Assembly (NCBI GenBank): GCA_030680295.1
Contig: JAUXVU010000018.1
Coordinates: forward strand, 248,001-312,000
From: Moraxellaceae bacterium
GTDB taxonomy: Bacteria; Pseudomonadota; Gammaproteobacteria; Pseudomonadales; Moraxellaceae
Length of the DNA stretch: 64,000 bases
Reading direction: 5' to 3'
Below, one piece after another: positions 14,875 to 23,487 of this stretch (positions are counted from its first letter, which is position 1; every line of letters begins with the position of its first letter). A model generated the notes under the pieces. The model saw nothing but the letters and a program-made list of their open reading frames with translations, was not told the origin of the DNA and ran no database searches. The position numbers and the translations under genes are program-made.

Positions 14875-16446
14875 ATGAAAAAGGAATTAATGGTTGTCTT
14901 GGTTATGCTTCTGCTTGTTGCCTGTGGTGGAGGCGGCGGAGGCGGAGGCGGTGGTGGCAACAATAACACGCCTAACCCCAACCCAAATCCTGTACCTGAA
15001 GAACCTAATGAGCCTGAAGAGCCCGTGGTTCAACCGCGCACTCTGACCATCCAGAACATGGCGTGGCTGCAAGTGGTACAGCAGGACATGGACGATGAGG
15101 ATGCGGTACTGGCCTCAAATAAAGAGACTCGTGTTCGTGTGGATGTGACCAGTGAGCGCAACAACGAAGTGCTGCCCGTTAATTCGGCATTGCGTCTGTG
15201 CTCAGCCCCGACGACTTGTGAGAGCTTTACGCTAACACCCAATGCGATTAATGCACCACAGGCTATTAATGATGCCAATCTAAACGGTAGCTATGTGGCG
15301 GTTATTCCGGCTAACAAAATGCTGAGCAATATCACTAGCTATCAGGTGCATGTGGATACCACTAGCCCTGCTGAGGTAACCAACCCACTGTTTAAAACCG
15401 GCGCGGTTGTCGTCAATGATATTCGCACTGAGTCGATTGTGGTTCGCCAAGTAACCTTTAATGGACAGACCGGTGTGTTCCCCTCTAATGCTGATCTGAA
15501 GTCATTATTGGAGCGTACCTATCCGCATTCAGGACTGACAGTAACGTCTGCTGAAACGATCGTGTCCGAAGTACTTGCAAGTGCCACACCAACGAGTATT
15601 GAAAACGGCATTCATACGTTTCCTCAAGCGGTCTTGGATGAGTTCATGAATGAGATGGATTTGAACTACTGCCGTGAACAAAACTCAGGGTCGATTTGTG
15701 TTACGGCATGGCCAGACAATGTGCGATTTACCTTTGGGTCCGGCTTCATTGTGGGTGGTTATGCGAATGGTCTTAATACCATTCTGAACCAATCCTTTAG
15801 TGCAACGGATAACTTAAGTGTTAATTCACCCTATGAAGTGAGTGATTGGCTTTCGCATGTGGCTAACATCTTTGCTCATGAGTTTGGCCACATGATGAAT
15901 CTTGGTCATGCCGCGTGCAATGTTGAACCCGGTGATGTCAATGTGGGCTATCCCGATGGCCGCATTGGTTCTAACGGTGGTGGCTTTGATGTTGGTCGTA
16001 ACTTCTACTTCAGCACCGCTGGTGGCCAATTCTCTGACTTCATGAGCTACTGCGCCAAGAACTGGACATCGGATATTAACTACCGTCAGGTGATTAAAAC
16101 ACAACGCAATGATTCAGATGAGCAAATTACACGTGATATTACCCGTGCTCGCCTGAATCGTGATAACTCACATGATCACACCCATTCACAACAAGTGACC
16201 ACAAAGCAGTACATGGGCTTTTACCGACTAAACGGTAAATGGGTCATGAAGCTGGTCGATATCGAACCTAACAAACTCAAGCACTTCAATGGCCACCGGA
16301 GTGGCGCGTCGATTCACCCTGCGTTGAAAGGGTTGAGCCTGCAATCCGTTCAAACCCACTTTGGTCAACCAGAAACCGGCCCGTTCTTTGTGCCAGCAAC
16401 GGTTGTTTTGAAGAGTTTAATTAGCGAAGGTGAAATTACCTTTTGA
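14875..16446 (+). CDS. Secreted lipoprotein zinc metalloprotease (metzincin type)
   Basis: The 523-residue protein has a lipoprotein signal (hydrophobic residues 6-15, lipobox LVAC with C17) followed by 11 consecutive glycines and an Asn/Pro/Glu-rich linker to about residue 55, a typical tether from membrane to globular domain. The catalytic site is HEFGHMMNLGH (H335, E336, H339, H345), the metzincin HExxHxxGxxH, with a probable Met-turn FMSYC (M390). Residues 55-200 are a beta-rich N-terminal region. It is a cell-surface or periplasmic protease; the substrate is unknown. It is the only exported enzyme on the island and has no obvious partner gene. Confidence 0.82.
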   Translation: MKKELMVVLVMLLLVACGGGGGGGGGGGNNNTPNPNPNPVPEEPNEPEEPVVQPRTLTIQNMAWLQVVQQDMDDEDAVLASNKETRVRVDVTSERNNEVLPVNSALRLCSAPTTCESFTLTPNAINAPQAINDANLNGSYVAVIPANKMLSNITSYQVHVDTTSPAEVTNPLFKTGAVVVNDIRTESIVVRQVTFNGQTGVFPSNADLKSLLERTYPHSGLTVTSAETIVSEVLASATPTSIENGIHTFPQAVLDEFMNEMDLNYCREQNSGSICVTAWPDNVRFTFGSGFIVGGYANGLNTILNQSFSATDNLSVNSPYEVSDWLSHVANIFAHEFGHMMNLGHAACNVEPGDVNVGYPDGRIGSNGGGFDVGRNFYFSTAGGQFSDFMSYCAKNWTSDINYRQVIKTQRNDSDEQITRDITRARLNRDNSHDHTHSQQVTTKQYMGFYRLNGKWVMKLVDIEPNKLKHFNGHRSGASIHPALKGLSLQSVQTHFGQPETGPFFVPATVVLKSLISEGEITF

Positions 16447-17016
16447 GCATTATATAGGCTCAAATTTGTTGATTTGGGTTGCTAACAGTTTGAGAAGTAC
16501 CAGTACAGCATGGGAGCCCTTTTCGTACTAGATAGATAAATATTCATGTAGTTCATCATTAGAGCGAGCAAAGTAAGTAGGGCCTTCCATGTTAGGAGGA
16601 AGTGCCCACTTTGTTTGATGCAAAGCCTCATTAGCCTTGAAAACCATGTGGAATATAGCCACTTTTTTGTTCTTTTTGGTTAAAAAATAGACAATCAGAT
16701 GGGGGCGAATTTTAGCTCATTTTCATAAAATTTTTTAGCTAAGGTGAGTTTCAAAGATTTGAATTTTTAACTTTTTGTTCTTCATATAAAACATTGGGTT
16801 AAGTGCATAAAAAACGTCCAACATATAAAAAGTTGCTTTTTTTTGACAGCTCGAAAAGGGCGTTTTTATATAAAAAATATCGTTTTTTTGATAGGTGATT
16901 TTGACAAAAATACTATTTAAATCAGTGCTTTGCTGAAAAATCATAGTTGATCTTCCAGTTGTTTAGGGGTAATAATTTTTATGTCCCTATAACTGTGTTT
17001 AAGTCGAGATTATAAA
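16447..17016. other. AT-rich intergenic region, no gene recognised
   Basis: A weak stem TTTGAGC/GCTCAAA follows the protease stop (16443-16469). The rest is AT-rich with long T and A runs. A 69-codon minus-strand frame (16735-16944) lacks a ribosome site and looks like composition noise. As it lies directly upstream of the replication-initiator-like gene, it is a reasonable place for promoters or an origin, but no iterons are visible. Confidence 0.3.
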
Positions 17017-18096
17017 ATGGCAAAGTATAAGCCTTTATCACCTGACGCAATGTGGCGGGATCCAGCAGTATCGGATCTTGATGCGTTGACTCGTTTTCTA
17101 GAGGTATATTTTTTAACCTCTCCATCAGCAAATATAGTCGGCTGTTACAAGGTTGCTTGGAAGGTTGTTTTAGGTGAAGTAGGTCTGACCATTGAGGAGC
17201 TGAAGAGAGCTGTTAATACGCTATCTGAACATAATTTAATTACTGTCTATAGTGAATATATTTTGGTTAGGCGTTGGTTCAATCACCATATTTGGCGAAG
17301 TGTTGCTACTGGTAATGTTTCGGTGCGCGCATTAGATGAGTTGTCATTATTGCCAGCAGATCTATTAGATCAGTGGGTGGACAGTTGTGAGAAGGCAGGA
17401 GTACCCAAAGAGTCATTATTGACATTTTGCAAGAGGCTTCAGGCTTCGCCTCAAGGGGCTGGAGAGTACCTTCCCAACTTAACTAACCCAGAACAGCAAC
17501 AACAACCAGAACAGCAACAACAAACTGACCCTCAAAGTATCTTCTGTGGCCAAGGGTCTTTGTTTCTTTCAAGAAAAGTTGAGCCACATAGAGAGCTAAT
17601 TGAGCAATCAACCGTTCATCTCTCGCGTCAAACCGCCCAACTAATTGCTTATGAGGTGATGGGAGCTTTTGAGGCTGTGGAAGCAAAAAAGAGACCTGAG
17701 ATTGGAAATTTGAAAAGCTGGCTAGCAGTAGTTGTTAAAAGTGCTGAGCGGGGTGTGTTCGAGCCTCAGTGGGGCATAGGTATTAAACAAAAGCATGAAG
17801 CCAGATTAAGAGATGAGCGCAAGCAATCCTGCGATCAGGAAATAGAGCGTATTGAAAGACAAAGCTTAGATTTGAGAATGCAGGCTGCTCAAGAGTCGTT
17901 GAAGCTATTAAGCCCAGAGTTATTGGATGAGCTACAAGTCAAAATCGCTTCAGATATGCCCAGTAAAGATATCGCAAAACGAGTTTTAGAAAATATTCGC
18001 CAGCGATTATTGCCTGCAGGATTAGGCTGTATTCAAGTCGTGGAAGCACTCGAGGATATGAGTCGATTGGGGGCCAAAGATGCCTGCATTGTTTGA
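17017..18096 (+). CDS. Replication initiator-like DNA-binding protein of the island
   Basis: This 359-residue protein's N-terminal part (about 10-115) looks like a winged helix (IVGCYKVAWKVVLGE, LTIEELKRAVNTLSEHNLI, YILVRRWFNHHIW), as in phage replication protein O/DnaD-type initiators. A Gln-rich linker (about 157-170) separates a helical C-terminal half with many charged residues. There is no helicase or primase motif. It is placed two genes upstream of the integrase and overlaps the following gene by 17 bp, forming an operon with it. Initiator function is inferred from fold and position; a regulatory role is possible. Confidence 0.55.
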   Translation: MAKYKPLSPDAMWRDPAVSDLDALTRFLEVYFLTSPSANIVGCYKVAWKVVLGEVGLTIEELKRAVNTLSEHNLITVYSEYILVRRWFNHHIWRSVATGNVSVRALDELSLLPADLLDQWVDSCEKAGVPKESLLTFCKRLQASPQGAGEYLPNLTNPEQQQQPEQQQQTDPQSIFCGQGSLFLSRKVEPHRELIEQSTVHLSRQTAQLIAYEVMGAFEAVEAKKRPEIGNLKSWLAVVVKSAERGVFEPQWGIGIKQKHEARLRDERKQSCDQEIERIERQSLDLRMQAAQESLKLLSPELLDELQVKIASDMPSKDIAKRVLENIRQRLLPAGLGCIQVVEALEDMSRLGAKDACIV

Positions 18097-18334
18097 AATG
18101 TCATTTGAATCGGAGACGCTTACAAAAAAAGAGCTAGCTGAAATCACTGGCTCATTGTGTCGAAATCATCAAATCATCTGGCTTAAAGCGCACACTTGGC
18201 AATTTGTTATTACAAAGTCTGGTGATCCGATTGTAGGGAGGCTATATGCGCGGCTGAAGCTGGCTGGATACGCTTCAATTGTGACAAGCACTATTGAGTT
18301 AGTTAAAGGGCCTGATTTGAGTAAAGTCCGTTAG
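18080..18334 (+). CDS. DUF4224 family protein, probable excision/integration accessory factor
   Basis: This 84-residue protein carries LTKKELAEITGSLCRNHQIIWL and later GDPIVGRLYARLKLAG, the conserved features of DUF4224 proteins, which are regularly encoded just upstream of tyrosine integrases in prophages and islands. The N-terminus resembles a winged helix. It overlaps the preceding gene and ends 9 bp before the integrase, so it is in the same operon. An excisionase-like role is plausible from position but not shown. Confidence 0.75.
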   Translation: MPALFEMSFESETLTKKELAEITGSLCRNHQIIWLKAHTWQFVITKSGDPIVGRLYARLKLAGYASIVTSTIELVKGPDLSKVR

Positions 18335-18343
18335 GAGAAAGAA

Positions 18344-19414
18344 ATGAGACCAAAAACATCAGGTCGTGATTTGCCACCTCGCATGCTACGACGCTCTAAA
18401 AAACTTAAAAACGGAAAGGAATGGTTTTCATACTATTACAACGGTCGAGATGACGACGGTCGAAGAGTTGAAATACCTCTAGGCTCAGATATCAGTGAGG
18501 CAAAAAAACGATGGGCAGAGTTTGAGATGCAGTCCACCCCGCAAAATTCCAAGCAGCTTAATGTTATTTTTGATCGATACATTAAAGAAATTTTGCCCTT
18601 AAAGATGCCACGAACTCAAAAAGATAATCTCGACTGTTTTAAATTCCTGCGTCCTGTTTTTGGTGAAATGCTACTCGAGGATCTTGTTCCTCAGCATTTT
18701 GCGTTATATCGCGATAAACGCTCTGCGAAAGTGCGAGCAAATAGAGAGCTATCACTACTATCACATGTGTTTAATTGCGCCCGTGAATGGGGTTACACCT
18801 GCCGTGATAATCCATCTAGAGGAGTCAGGAAAAATAAAGAGTCTCCAAGAGATTTTTATGTTGATGACGCTGTTTGGGAAGCTGTATATGAGTTTGCTGT
18901 CAATGAGCTAAAGGATGCTATGGATCTGGCCTATCTAACTGGCCAGAGGCCAGCAGACATCCTAAAAATTAGCGTGCGTGATATTCAAGAAGACATACTT
19001 TATGTGCAGCAAGGAAAAACAAATAAAAAATTAAGAATTTTGTTGAAAAACTCAGACGGATCCATGAGTCAATTGGCACAAGTATTAAACAGGATTCGCA
19101 CTCAGCCACGCAAAGTTAGTAGCATTTTCTTGGTCGCAACGCCGTCTGGCGTTCCATTAAACAAAAATATGTTGCGTACTCGATTTGACTCTGCACGGAT
19201 CTTGGCTGCCGCAAATGCTGAGAAAATAGGCACAGAGGAAATGCTTGATCTTGCAAAGCGTATTAAGAGCTTTCAATTTAGAGATATTCGCCCAAAAGCC
19301 GCGAGTGATATGGGTGATCTTGCTGCGGCTAGTAGACTACTTGGTCATACTGAGCAGCAAATAACTAAGAAAGTTTACATTAGAGTAGGGGAGGTAGTTA
19401 GACCAACAAAATAA
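18344..19414 (+). CDS. int: Tyrosine recombinase integrase of the island
   Basis: This 356-residue protein has an N-terminal arm-binding domain (KLKNGKEWFSYYYNGRD, ISEAKKRWAEFE), a SAM-like core-binding domain (about 60-160) and a catalytic domain: R202 in TGQRPADIL, a Lys in the QQGKTNKK beta-hairpin, R316 in RDIRPK, H335 in LLGHTE and nucleophile Y345. In the box-II HxxR position the first residue is Arg (R313) instead of His; related phage integrases with RDLRAKAA show the same, so it is probably active. AGGAGA precedes the ATG. It lies 176 bp from the tRNA attachment site and faces it. Confidence 0.93.
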   Translation: MRPKTSGRDLPPRMLRRSKKLKNGKEWFSYYYNGRDDDGRRVEIPLGSDISEAKKRWAEFEMQSTPQNSKQLNVIFDRYIKEILPLKMPRTQKDNLDCFKFLRPVFGEMLLEDLVPQHFALYRDKRSAKVRANRELSLLSHVFNCAREWGYTCRDNPSRGVRKNKESPRDFYVDDAVWEAVYEFAVNELKDAMDLAYLTGQRPADILKISVRDIQEDILYVQQGKTNKKLRILLKNSDGSMSQLAQVLNRIRTQPRKVSSIFLVATPSGVPLNKNMLRTRFDSARILAAANAEKIGTEEMLDLAKRIKSFQFRDIRPKAASDMGDLAAASRLLGHTEQQITKKVYIRVGEVVRPTK

Positions 19415-19512
19415 CCAAATATGCAGAAGTTGTGAAAGTTAAGTTTAAAGGCAGTAACAAGCACTTTTTTTGCAACATTAGGTACCTTCAACTGCCTTGC
19501 TGGGACAACAGT

Positions 19513-19548
19513 TGCGGAGATGATGCAAAAAGATGCGGAGATGATTTT
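19513..19548. repeat. Direct pair of integrase arm-type repeats near right end
   Basis: TGCGGAGATGAT occurs at 19513-19524 and, within GATGCGGAGATGATTTT, at 19532-19548. The 17-bp form is identical to 2264-2280 at the other end of the island. Sites lie 42-78 bp from the att core, the usual distance for integrase arm sites. Confidence 0.6.
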
Positions 19549-19590
19549 GTTACTTACACCTAAAGTATATATGTAAATAACTGATTATAT

Positions 19591-19646
19591 TGGCGGAAGC
19601 GGTGAGATTCGAACTCACGAACCCTTTCGGGTCGCCGGTTTTCAAG
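19591..19646 (-). repeat. Right attachment site within tRNA-Ser
   Basis: The 56 bases are identical to 2101-2156. Together they define the duplicated core produced by integration. Confidence 0.93.
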
Positions 19647-19678
19647 ACCGGTGCATTCAACCACTCTGCCACGCTTCC
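19591..19678 (-). tRNA. tRNA-Ser (UGA anticodon)
   Basis: This 88-nt gene includes an encoded CCA end. The acceptor stem GGAAGCG/CGCTTCC pairs perfectly, the anticodon stem CCGGT/ACCGG holds the loop CTTGAAA with anticodon UGA, a long variable arm GCGACCCGAAAGGGTTCGT is present as in class II tRNAs, and the T arm contains GTTCGAATC. Its 3' part is the island's integration target and it remains complete after integration. Confidence 0.97.
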
Positions 19679-19713
19679 AACGGGGGTGAAGCCTACCAGA
19701 GTCAGAATTATCG

Positions 19714-21126
19714 TCAAGATTTTTTGTGCTTTCGATAGCGACGATTTGCAATTCTTAGCAAATGAATGCTGATCCATGCGCTAAAAAAGCCTAAAGGCCA
19801 TGCAATCCATTCTGGCTTCCAAAACGCAAAAATTGCCAACAGCATGCCCAGTGTACCTAGCAGGGCTAAAAGACTGGCATCCGTTGGGCTAAGCGGACGA
19901 GATTCGCGCACGGCCATGGCAACTGCACGGGTTAAACGCAAGGTGGTGACTGAGCTCTGTTGTGGGCGCTGGGTTCGTTTTTGTTTGGGTCGTGGCTCAG
20001 CTAGCTGAATACGTTCGGCGGGGCTTAACACGATTTCTGTGGCGTTCGTTAGGTCCTTTTCGAATTGTGCTTCCATGACCTCGGCAAAGGGTCCGTCTTC
20101 AATGACTAAGTCTAGTTCATAATTTCCAATCCAAGATGCAGGGTTTAAATTGCTAGAGCCAACTCGGCACCACATGCCATCAATAACGGCTGTTTTGGCA
20201 TGCAACATGGAGCCGTCCCATTCATACACTTTGACGCCGGCTTCGAGCAGTGCCCGGTAGCTCGAACGAGATAACAAACCAATCAAGGGTAAGTCAGAGC
20301 TGCCAGGTACGAGTAAGCGCACGTCTACGCCTTGGCTAGCGGCTTCACGCAGGGCTTGTAAATAGATTGGCGTGCCGACGGGGTAGGCGTCGGTAATCCA
20401 GATGCGTTCTTGCGCCAATGCAATTATAAATAAATCTAAGCGTAGTAATGGACTGGACTGCGGACGACCTACTAATAAGCGAACGCGTGCGTTATCACTG
20501 GTCATTTCCATGTTTGACAGTGGGCAAGCGGGGTTGTCAATTGCTGAATTGATAAGCGGTGGGCCACCTGACATCGACCATGTTTGGCTGAAGGCTTCTT
20601 CGGCAAGCGCCACGGTTTGACCTGAAACTCGTACACCGGTGTCACGCCACGGGGCGACGTGTTCATTGCCACGCCACTCGGCACTTAAACACCAGCCACT
20701 AATAATGGCCTCACAACCGTCTATGCTGATTAACTTGCGATGATTTCGAATAATCCAACCTAATGGTTTGGTTATTACTGGCGGATTAAAAAAGCGAAAC
20801 TCGCCACCGGACGCTTGTAGGCGTCGACGCCAAGCTCGACTGAGGCGACCAAAGCTGCCCAGCCAGTCCACTAAGACAAATACTTGAACACCGGCTTGTG
20901 CCTTATGGCATAAGGCCTCAAGCAGTACTTGCCCCCAATCGTCATCAACTAGGCGGTAATTTTCAATAAAAATATGGTGTTTGGCGCTAAGGATGATTTC
21001 GAGCGTTGCCGCTTCATGCTCGCTGCTGTCACGCAGCAGCTGTAAACGATGATGAGCCAGCGCCACAGAGCCAGTCACGCGACGAAATAAGTTATCGACG
21101 TTGACGATGGGTCTGGGCGTGGTCAC
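19714..21126 (-). CDS. Phospholipase D-family cardiolipin synthase-like protein
   Basis: This 470-residue protein has two HKD catalytic motifs, NHRKLISIDG with the following GWCLSAEW and LHAKTAVIDG with GSSNLNPASW, the arrangement of bacterial cardiolipin synthases of the ClsB/ClsC kind. Unlike ClsA there are no N-terminal membrane helices; instead a hydrophobic C-terminal segment (about 420-455, ASLLALLGTLGMLLAIFAFW and onward) precedes a basic tail. It probably transfers phosphatidyl groups to make cardiolipin at the inner membrane. It begins 13 bp downstream of prc on the same strand and may be co-transcribed with it. Confidence 0.85.
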   Translation of the reverse strand: MTTPRPIVNVDNLFRRVTGSVALAHHRLQLLRDSSEHEAATLEIILSAKHHIFIENYRLVDDDWGQVLLEALCHKAQAGVQVFVLVDWLGSFGRLSRAWRRRLQASGGEFRFFNPPVITKPLGWIIRNHRKLISIDGCEAIISGWCLSAEWRGNEHVAPWRDTGVRVSGQTVALAEEAFSQTWSMSGGPPLINSAIDNPACPLSNMEMTSDNARVRLLVGRPQSSPLLRLDLFIIALAQERIWITDAYPVGTPIYLQALREAASQGVDVRLLVPGSSDLPLIGLLSRSSYRALLEAGVKVYEWDGSMLHAKTAVIDGMWCRVGSSNLNPASWIGNYELDLVIEDGPFAEVMEAQFEKDLTNATEIVLSPAERIQLAEPRPKQKRTQRPQQSSVTTLRLTRAVAMAVRESRPLSPTDASLLALLGTLGMLLAIFAFWKPEWIAWPLGFFSAWISIHLLRIANRRYRKHKKS

Positions 21127-21138
21127 AGTTTCGCTCGC

Positions 21139-23325
21139 TTAGCGCTCAGCTACAGGCGCTCGTTTAGTCGTCGGCAATACTGGGCGGTTGCTGGTGCGTG
21201 CCGGTTGAGCTAAGTCAACAGTGATTTCGGCAGCTTCACGCAGCAATGCCCGTTCTTCAGGGCGTTCAAAGTTCGGATCTTGCGTTGGATTTTCTTTTTC
21301 CGTTTGCTCGCTGAACTCTTCCCACGTTTTAATGGCAGGCAGGTTTTTAGCTGCACGACGCTTATTTTCGATCGCTAAGCGGCGCTGATCTAGAGCCTCT
21401 TTCTCAGCTTTGCGCTTGGCAATATTTAATGTTGTTGTTTTTTGCTCGCGCAAATCCGCCAGTAGCTTCTTCTGATCGAGTACATAAACAAAGTCGGGAT
21501 CCTTGGTTTGGCGCGCCTGAGAGAGTGTTTTGATATCAGCAATGCGCCGACTTAAATCAGCGATACGACGGAAACCAGCAGGTTTAATGGTGTTCCAAGG
21601 TAGGGCACCAGTAAGGGCTGACTCACCAATTTCTTCTGGATTAAACAACTCTGGAAACTCGATGTCGGGCTCAACCCCGCGGTTTTGCGTGCTAGCACCA
21701 GAGATGCGATAAAACTTCGCTTCAGTTAGTTTGAGTTGGCCATGGCCCACATCACGCATGGACTGCACGGTACCCTTGCCAAAGGTTGTGCCACCCACAA
21801 CTATGCCGCGGCCATAATCCTGAACTGCACCAGCAAAAATTTCGGCGGCTGAAGCAGATAAACGATTGGTTAAAACCACCAACGGACCAGCATAAGACAT
21901 GTCAGGATTGCCATCGCCCAAGACTTCAACACGTCCACGTGCGTCACGAACCTGCACTGTTGGTCCGGTGGTAATGAATTCACCAACTAAATCATTAACC
22001 TCGGTCAATGAGCCGCCACCATTGTTGCGTAAGTCCAGCACCAAGCCCGTCATGCCATCGGCTTTTAATTCGTTGATTAGTCGGCGCACATCACGTGTGG
22101 TGCTGCGATAGTTTGGGTCACCGTTTTGCATGGCTTGGAAGTCGGCATAAAACGTGGGCAGTTTAATCACGCCAACACGATGGGTTTTTTCACCGCGCTT
22201 AATGTTGATGACGCGTTTGCTGGCTGCCTGGTCTTCAAGGTTTACGGTGTTACGTTCTAAGGTAATTTCTTTGGCAGCAGAAACTTCATTGCTGGTGCCG
22301 CTGAGAACTTGCAGGCGCAAGGTTGTACCTTTTGGGCCGCGAATTAAGCTAACCACTTCATCAATGCGCCAGCCGACAACATCAACAAACTCTTTTTTGC
22401 CTTCGGCTACTGCAATGATGCGGTCACCCGGCTTTAATTGGCGTGAACGGTCTGCAGGACCGCCAGTGACCAAGCGGACAATCTTGGTGTACTCATCTTC
22501 GGTTTGTAAAACTGCACCAATGCCTTCCAGTTGTAGGCTCATATTGATGTTGAAGTTTTCTGAGCTACGTGGCGAGTAGTACTCGGTATGTGGGTCAAAG
22601 GTCTCAGCAAATGAGTTAATAAAGGTTTGGAAAACATCATCAGCACGAATTTGATCTGCTGCTTTAAGCTGTGCTTTGTAGCGCTTCTCAAGCGTACTAA
22701 GGACTTCTTTGTCGCTCTTGCTAGCCAAGTGCAAACTCAATGCCGCTGCTTTTAAGCGTAAGCGCCATAACTGATCTTGCTCGGCTTTTGTGGTGGGCCA
22801 CGCTTCTTCTTTGCGATCATTGATAATGCTGTCGTCTTTATCAAAGTCCAAAATAGCCTTGCCGTTAGCAATTTCAGTTAAGGCAAAACTTAGGCGTTCA
22901 CGCAGGCGTTGCTGATAGCGATTATGAATTGTAAAAGCAGGGCCCATCAGACCAGCGCGCAGCTGGTCGTCAATCTGTGTTTTCCAACGATTAAATGCTT
23001 GGATGTCTTCTGCCAAAAAGTACAGGCGCTGGCCGTCTAAGTTATTCAGATAGCGCTTAAGGATCTCTTCGGATAACTCATCGTTTACCGGTGTGCGGTT
23101 GTAATGCAGCACTGCTAATTGACGCGTAATTAGGCGAGCAACTTTGCCCTGGACGTCAGTTGGCTGCAGCGTTGGCGCATCGGCGTAAGAGATTGGCGCA
23201 AGTGATAATGCAGCAGCTAAGGCCGGCAATACGACAGATTTGCGCAGCAAGCGACGAGCATAAGAGTCGACAACAGTAGAGCGATCAGCAGGCATTGGCA
23301 TAGACAGACAGTTATCACACGGCAC
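21139..23325 (-). CDS. prc: Tail-specific (C-terminal processing) periplasmic protease
   Basis: This 728-residue protein has a signal peptide (about 27-48, LPALAAALSLAPISYA), an N-terminal helical domain typical of Prc/Tsp, a PDZ domain (LQLEGIGAVLQTEDEYTKI… RDRIIAVAEG region) and an S41 peptidase domain with the catalytic Ser in NRLSASAAEIFAGA and Lys in GTTFGKGTVQ. The C-terminal DUF3340 region is Lys/Glu-rich. Prc degrades proteins with apolar C-termini and, with NlpI in enterics, tunes peptidoglycan hydrolases. Start alternatives at the nearby MPMPADR would shorten the N-terminus by 8 residues. Confidence 0.95.
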   Translation of the reverse strand: MPCDNCLSMPMPADRSTVVDSYARRLLRKSVVLPALAAALSLAPISYADAPTLQPTDVQGKVARLITRQLAVLHYNRTPVNDELSEEILKRYLNNLDGQRLYFLAEDIQAFNRWKTQIDDQLRAGLMGPAFTIHNRYQQRLRERLSFALTEIANGKAILDFDKDDSIINDRKEEAWPTTKAEQDQLWRLRLKAAALSLHLASKSDKEVLSTLEKRYKAQLKAADQIRADDVFQTFINSFAETFDPHTEYYSPRSSENFNINMSLQLEGIGAVLQTEDEYTKIVRLVTGGPADRSRQLKPGDRIIAVAEGKKEFVDVVGWRIDEVVSLIRGPKGTTLRLQVLSGTSNEVSAAKEITLERNTVNLEDQAASKRVINIKRGEKTHRVGVIKLPTFYADFQAMQNGDPNYRSTTRDVRRLINELKADGMTGLVLDLRNNGGGSLTEVNDLVGEFITTGPTVQVRDARGRVEVLGDGNPDMSYAGPLVVLTNRLSASAAEIFAGAVQDYGRGIVVGGTTFGKGTVQSMRDVGHGQLKLTEAKFYRISGASTQNRGVEPDIEFPELFNPEEIGESALTGALPWNTIKPAGFRRIADLSRRIADIKTLSQARQTKDPDFVYVLDQKKLLADLREQKTTTLNIAKRKAEKEALDQRRLAIENKRRAAKNLPAIKTWEEFSEQTEKENPTQDPNFERPEERALLREAAEITVDLAQPARTSNRPVLPTTKRAPVAER

Positions 23326-23487
23326 CAGCGTCTGGGCACCGAACTACTCTGATCATACCATTCTATGCGCGTGTTAACAGTACGGTCATATAAGCTTGTG
23401 CTTGACGAAAATACGACAGAGAAATACTGACGTTATTTGGCTGGACAAGGCAGAATAGTGACCTGAGATTTTTTACTGGAGTTGATT

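Larger units (their letters stand above)
2101..19646. mobile_element. Integrative mobilizable element in tRNA-Ser(UGA), about 17.5 kb
   Basis: Seen: a 56-bp perfect direct repeat at 2101-2156 and 19591-19646. The right copy is the 3' part of an intact tRNA-Ser gene. A tyrosine integrase with a DUF4224 neighbour lies directly inside the right end, and a MobB-like coupling protein and a MobC-like relaxase lie inside the left end. No type IV secretion genes are present, so it would have to borrow a conjugation machine. Between them are cassette genes, a defence reverse transcriptase, an XRE regulator, a metalloprotease and a replication-initiator-like gene. Inferred: an IME; the excised circle would be 17,490 bp. 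AT-rich genes (8774-10024, 11604-12905) beside GC-rich hairpin DNA (10690-11300) show mosaic origin. Confidence 0.88.

Noticed and set aside
16735-16944. 69-codon minus-strand frame in the AT-rich gap
   Set aside because: Phe/Lys/Tyr-rich as expected from AT-rich noise; no ribosome site.
2101-19646. Prophage
   Set aside because: No capsid, terminase, portal or tail genes; mobility genes point to a mobilizable element.
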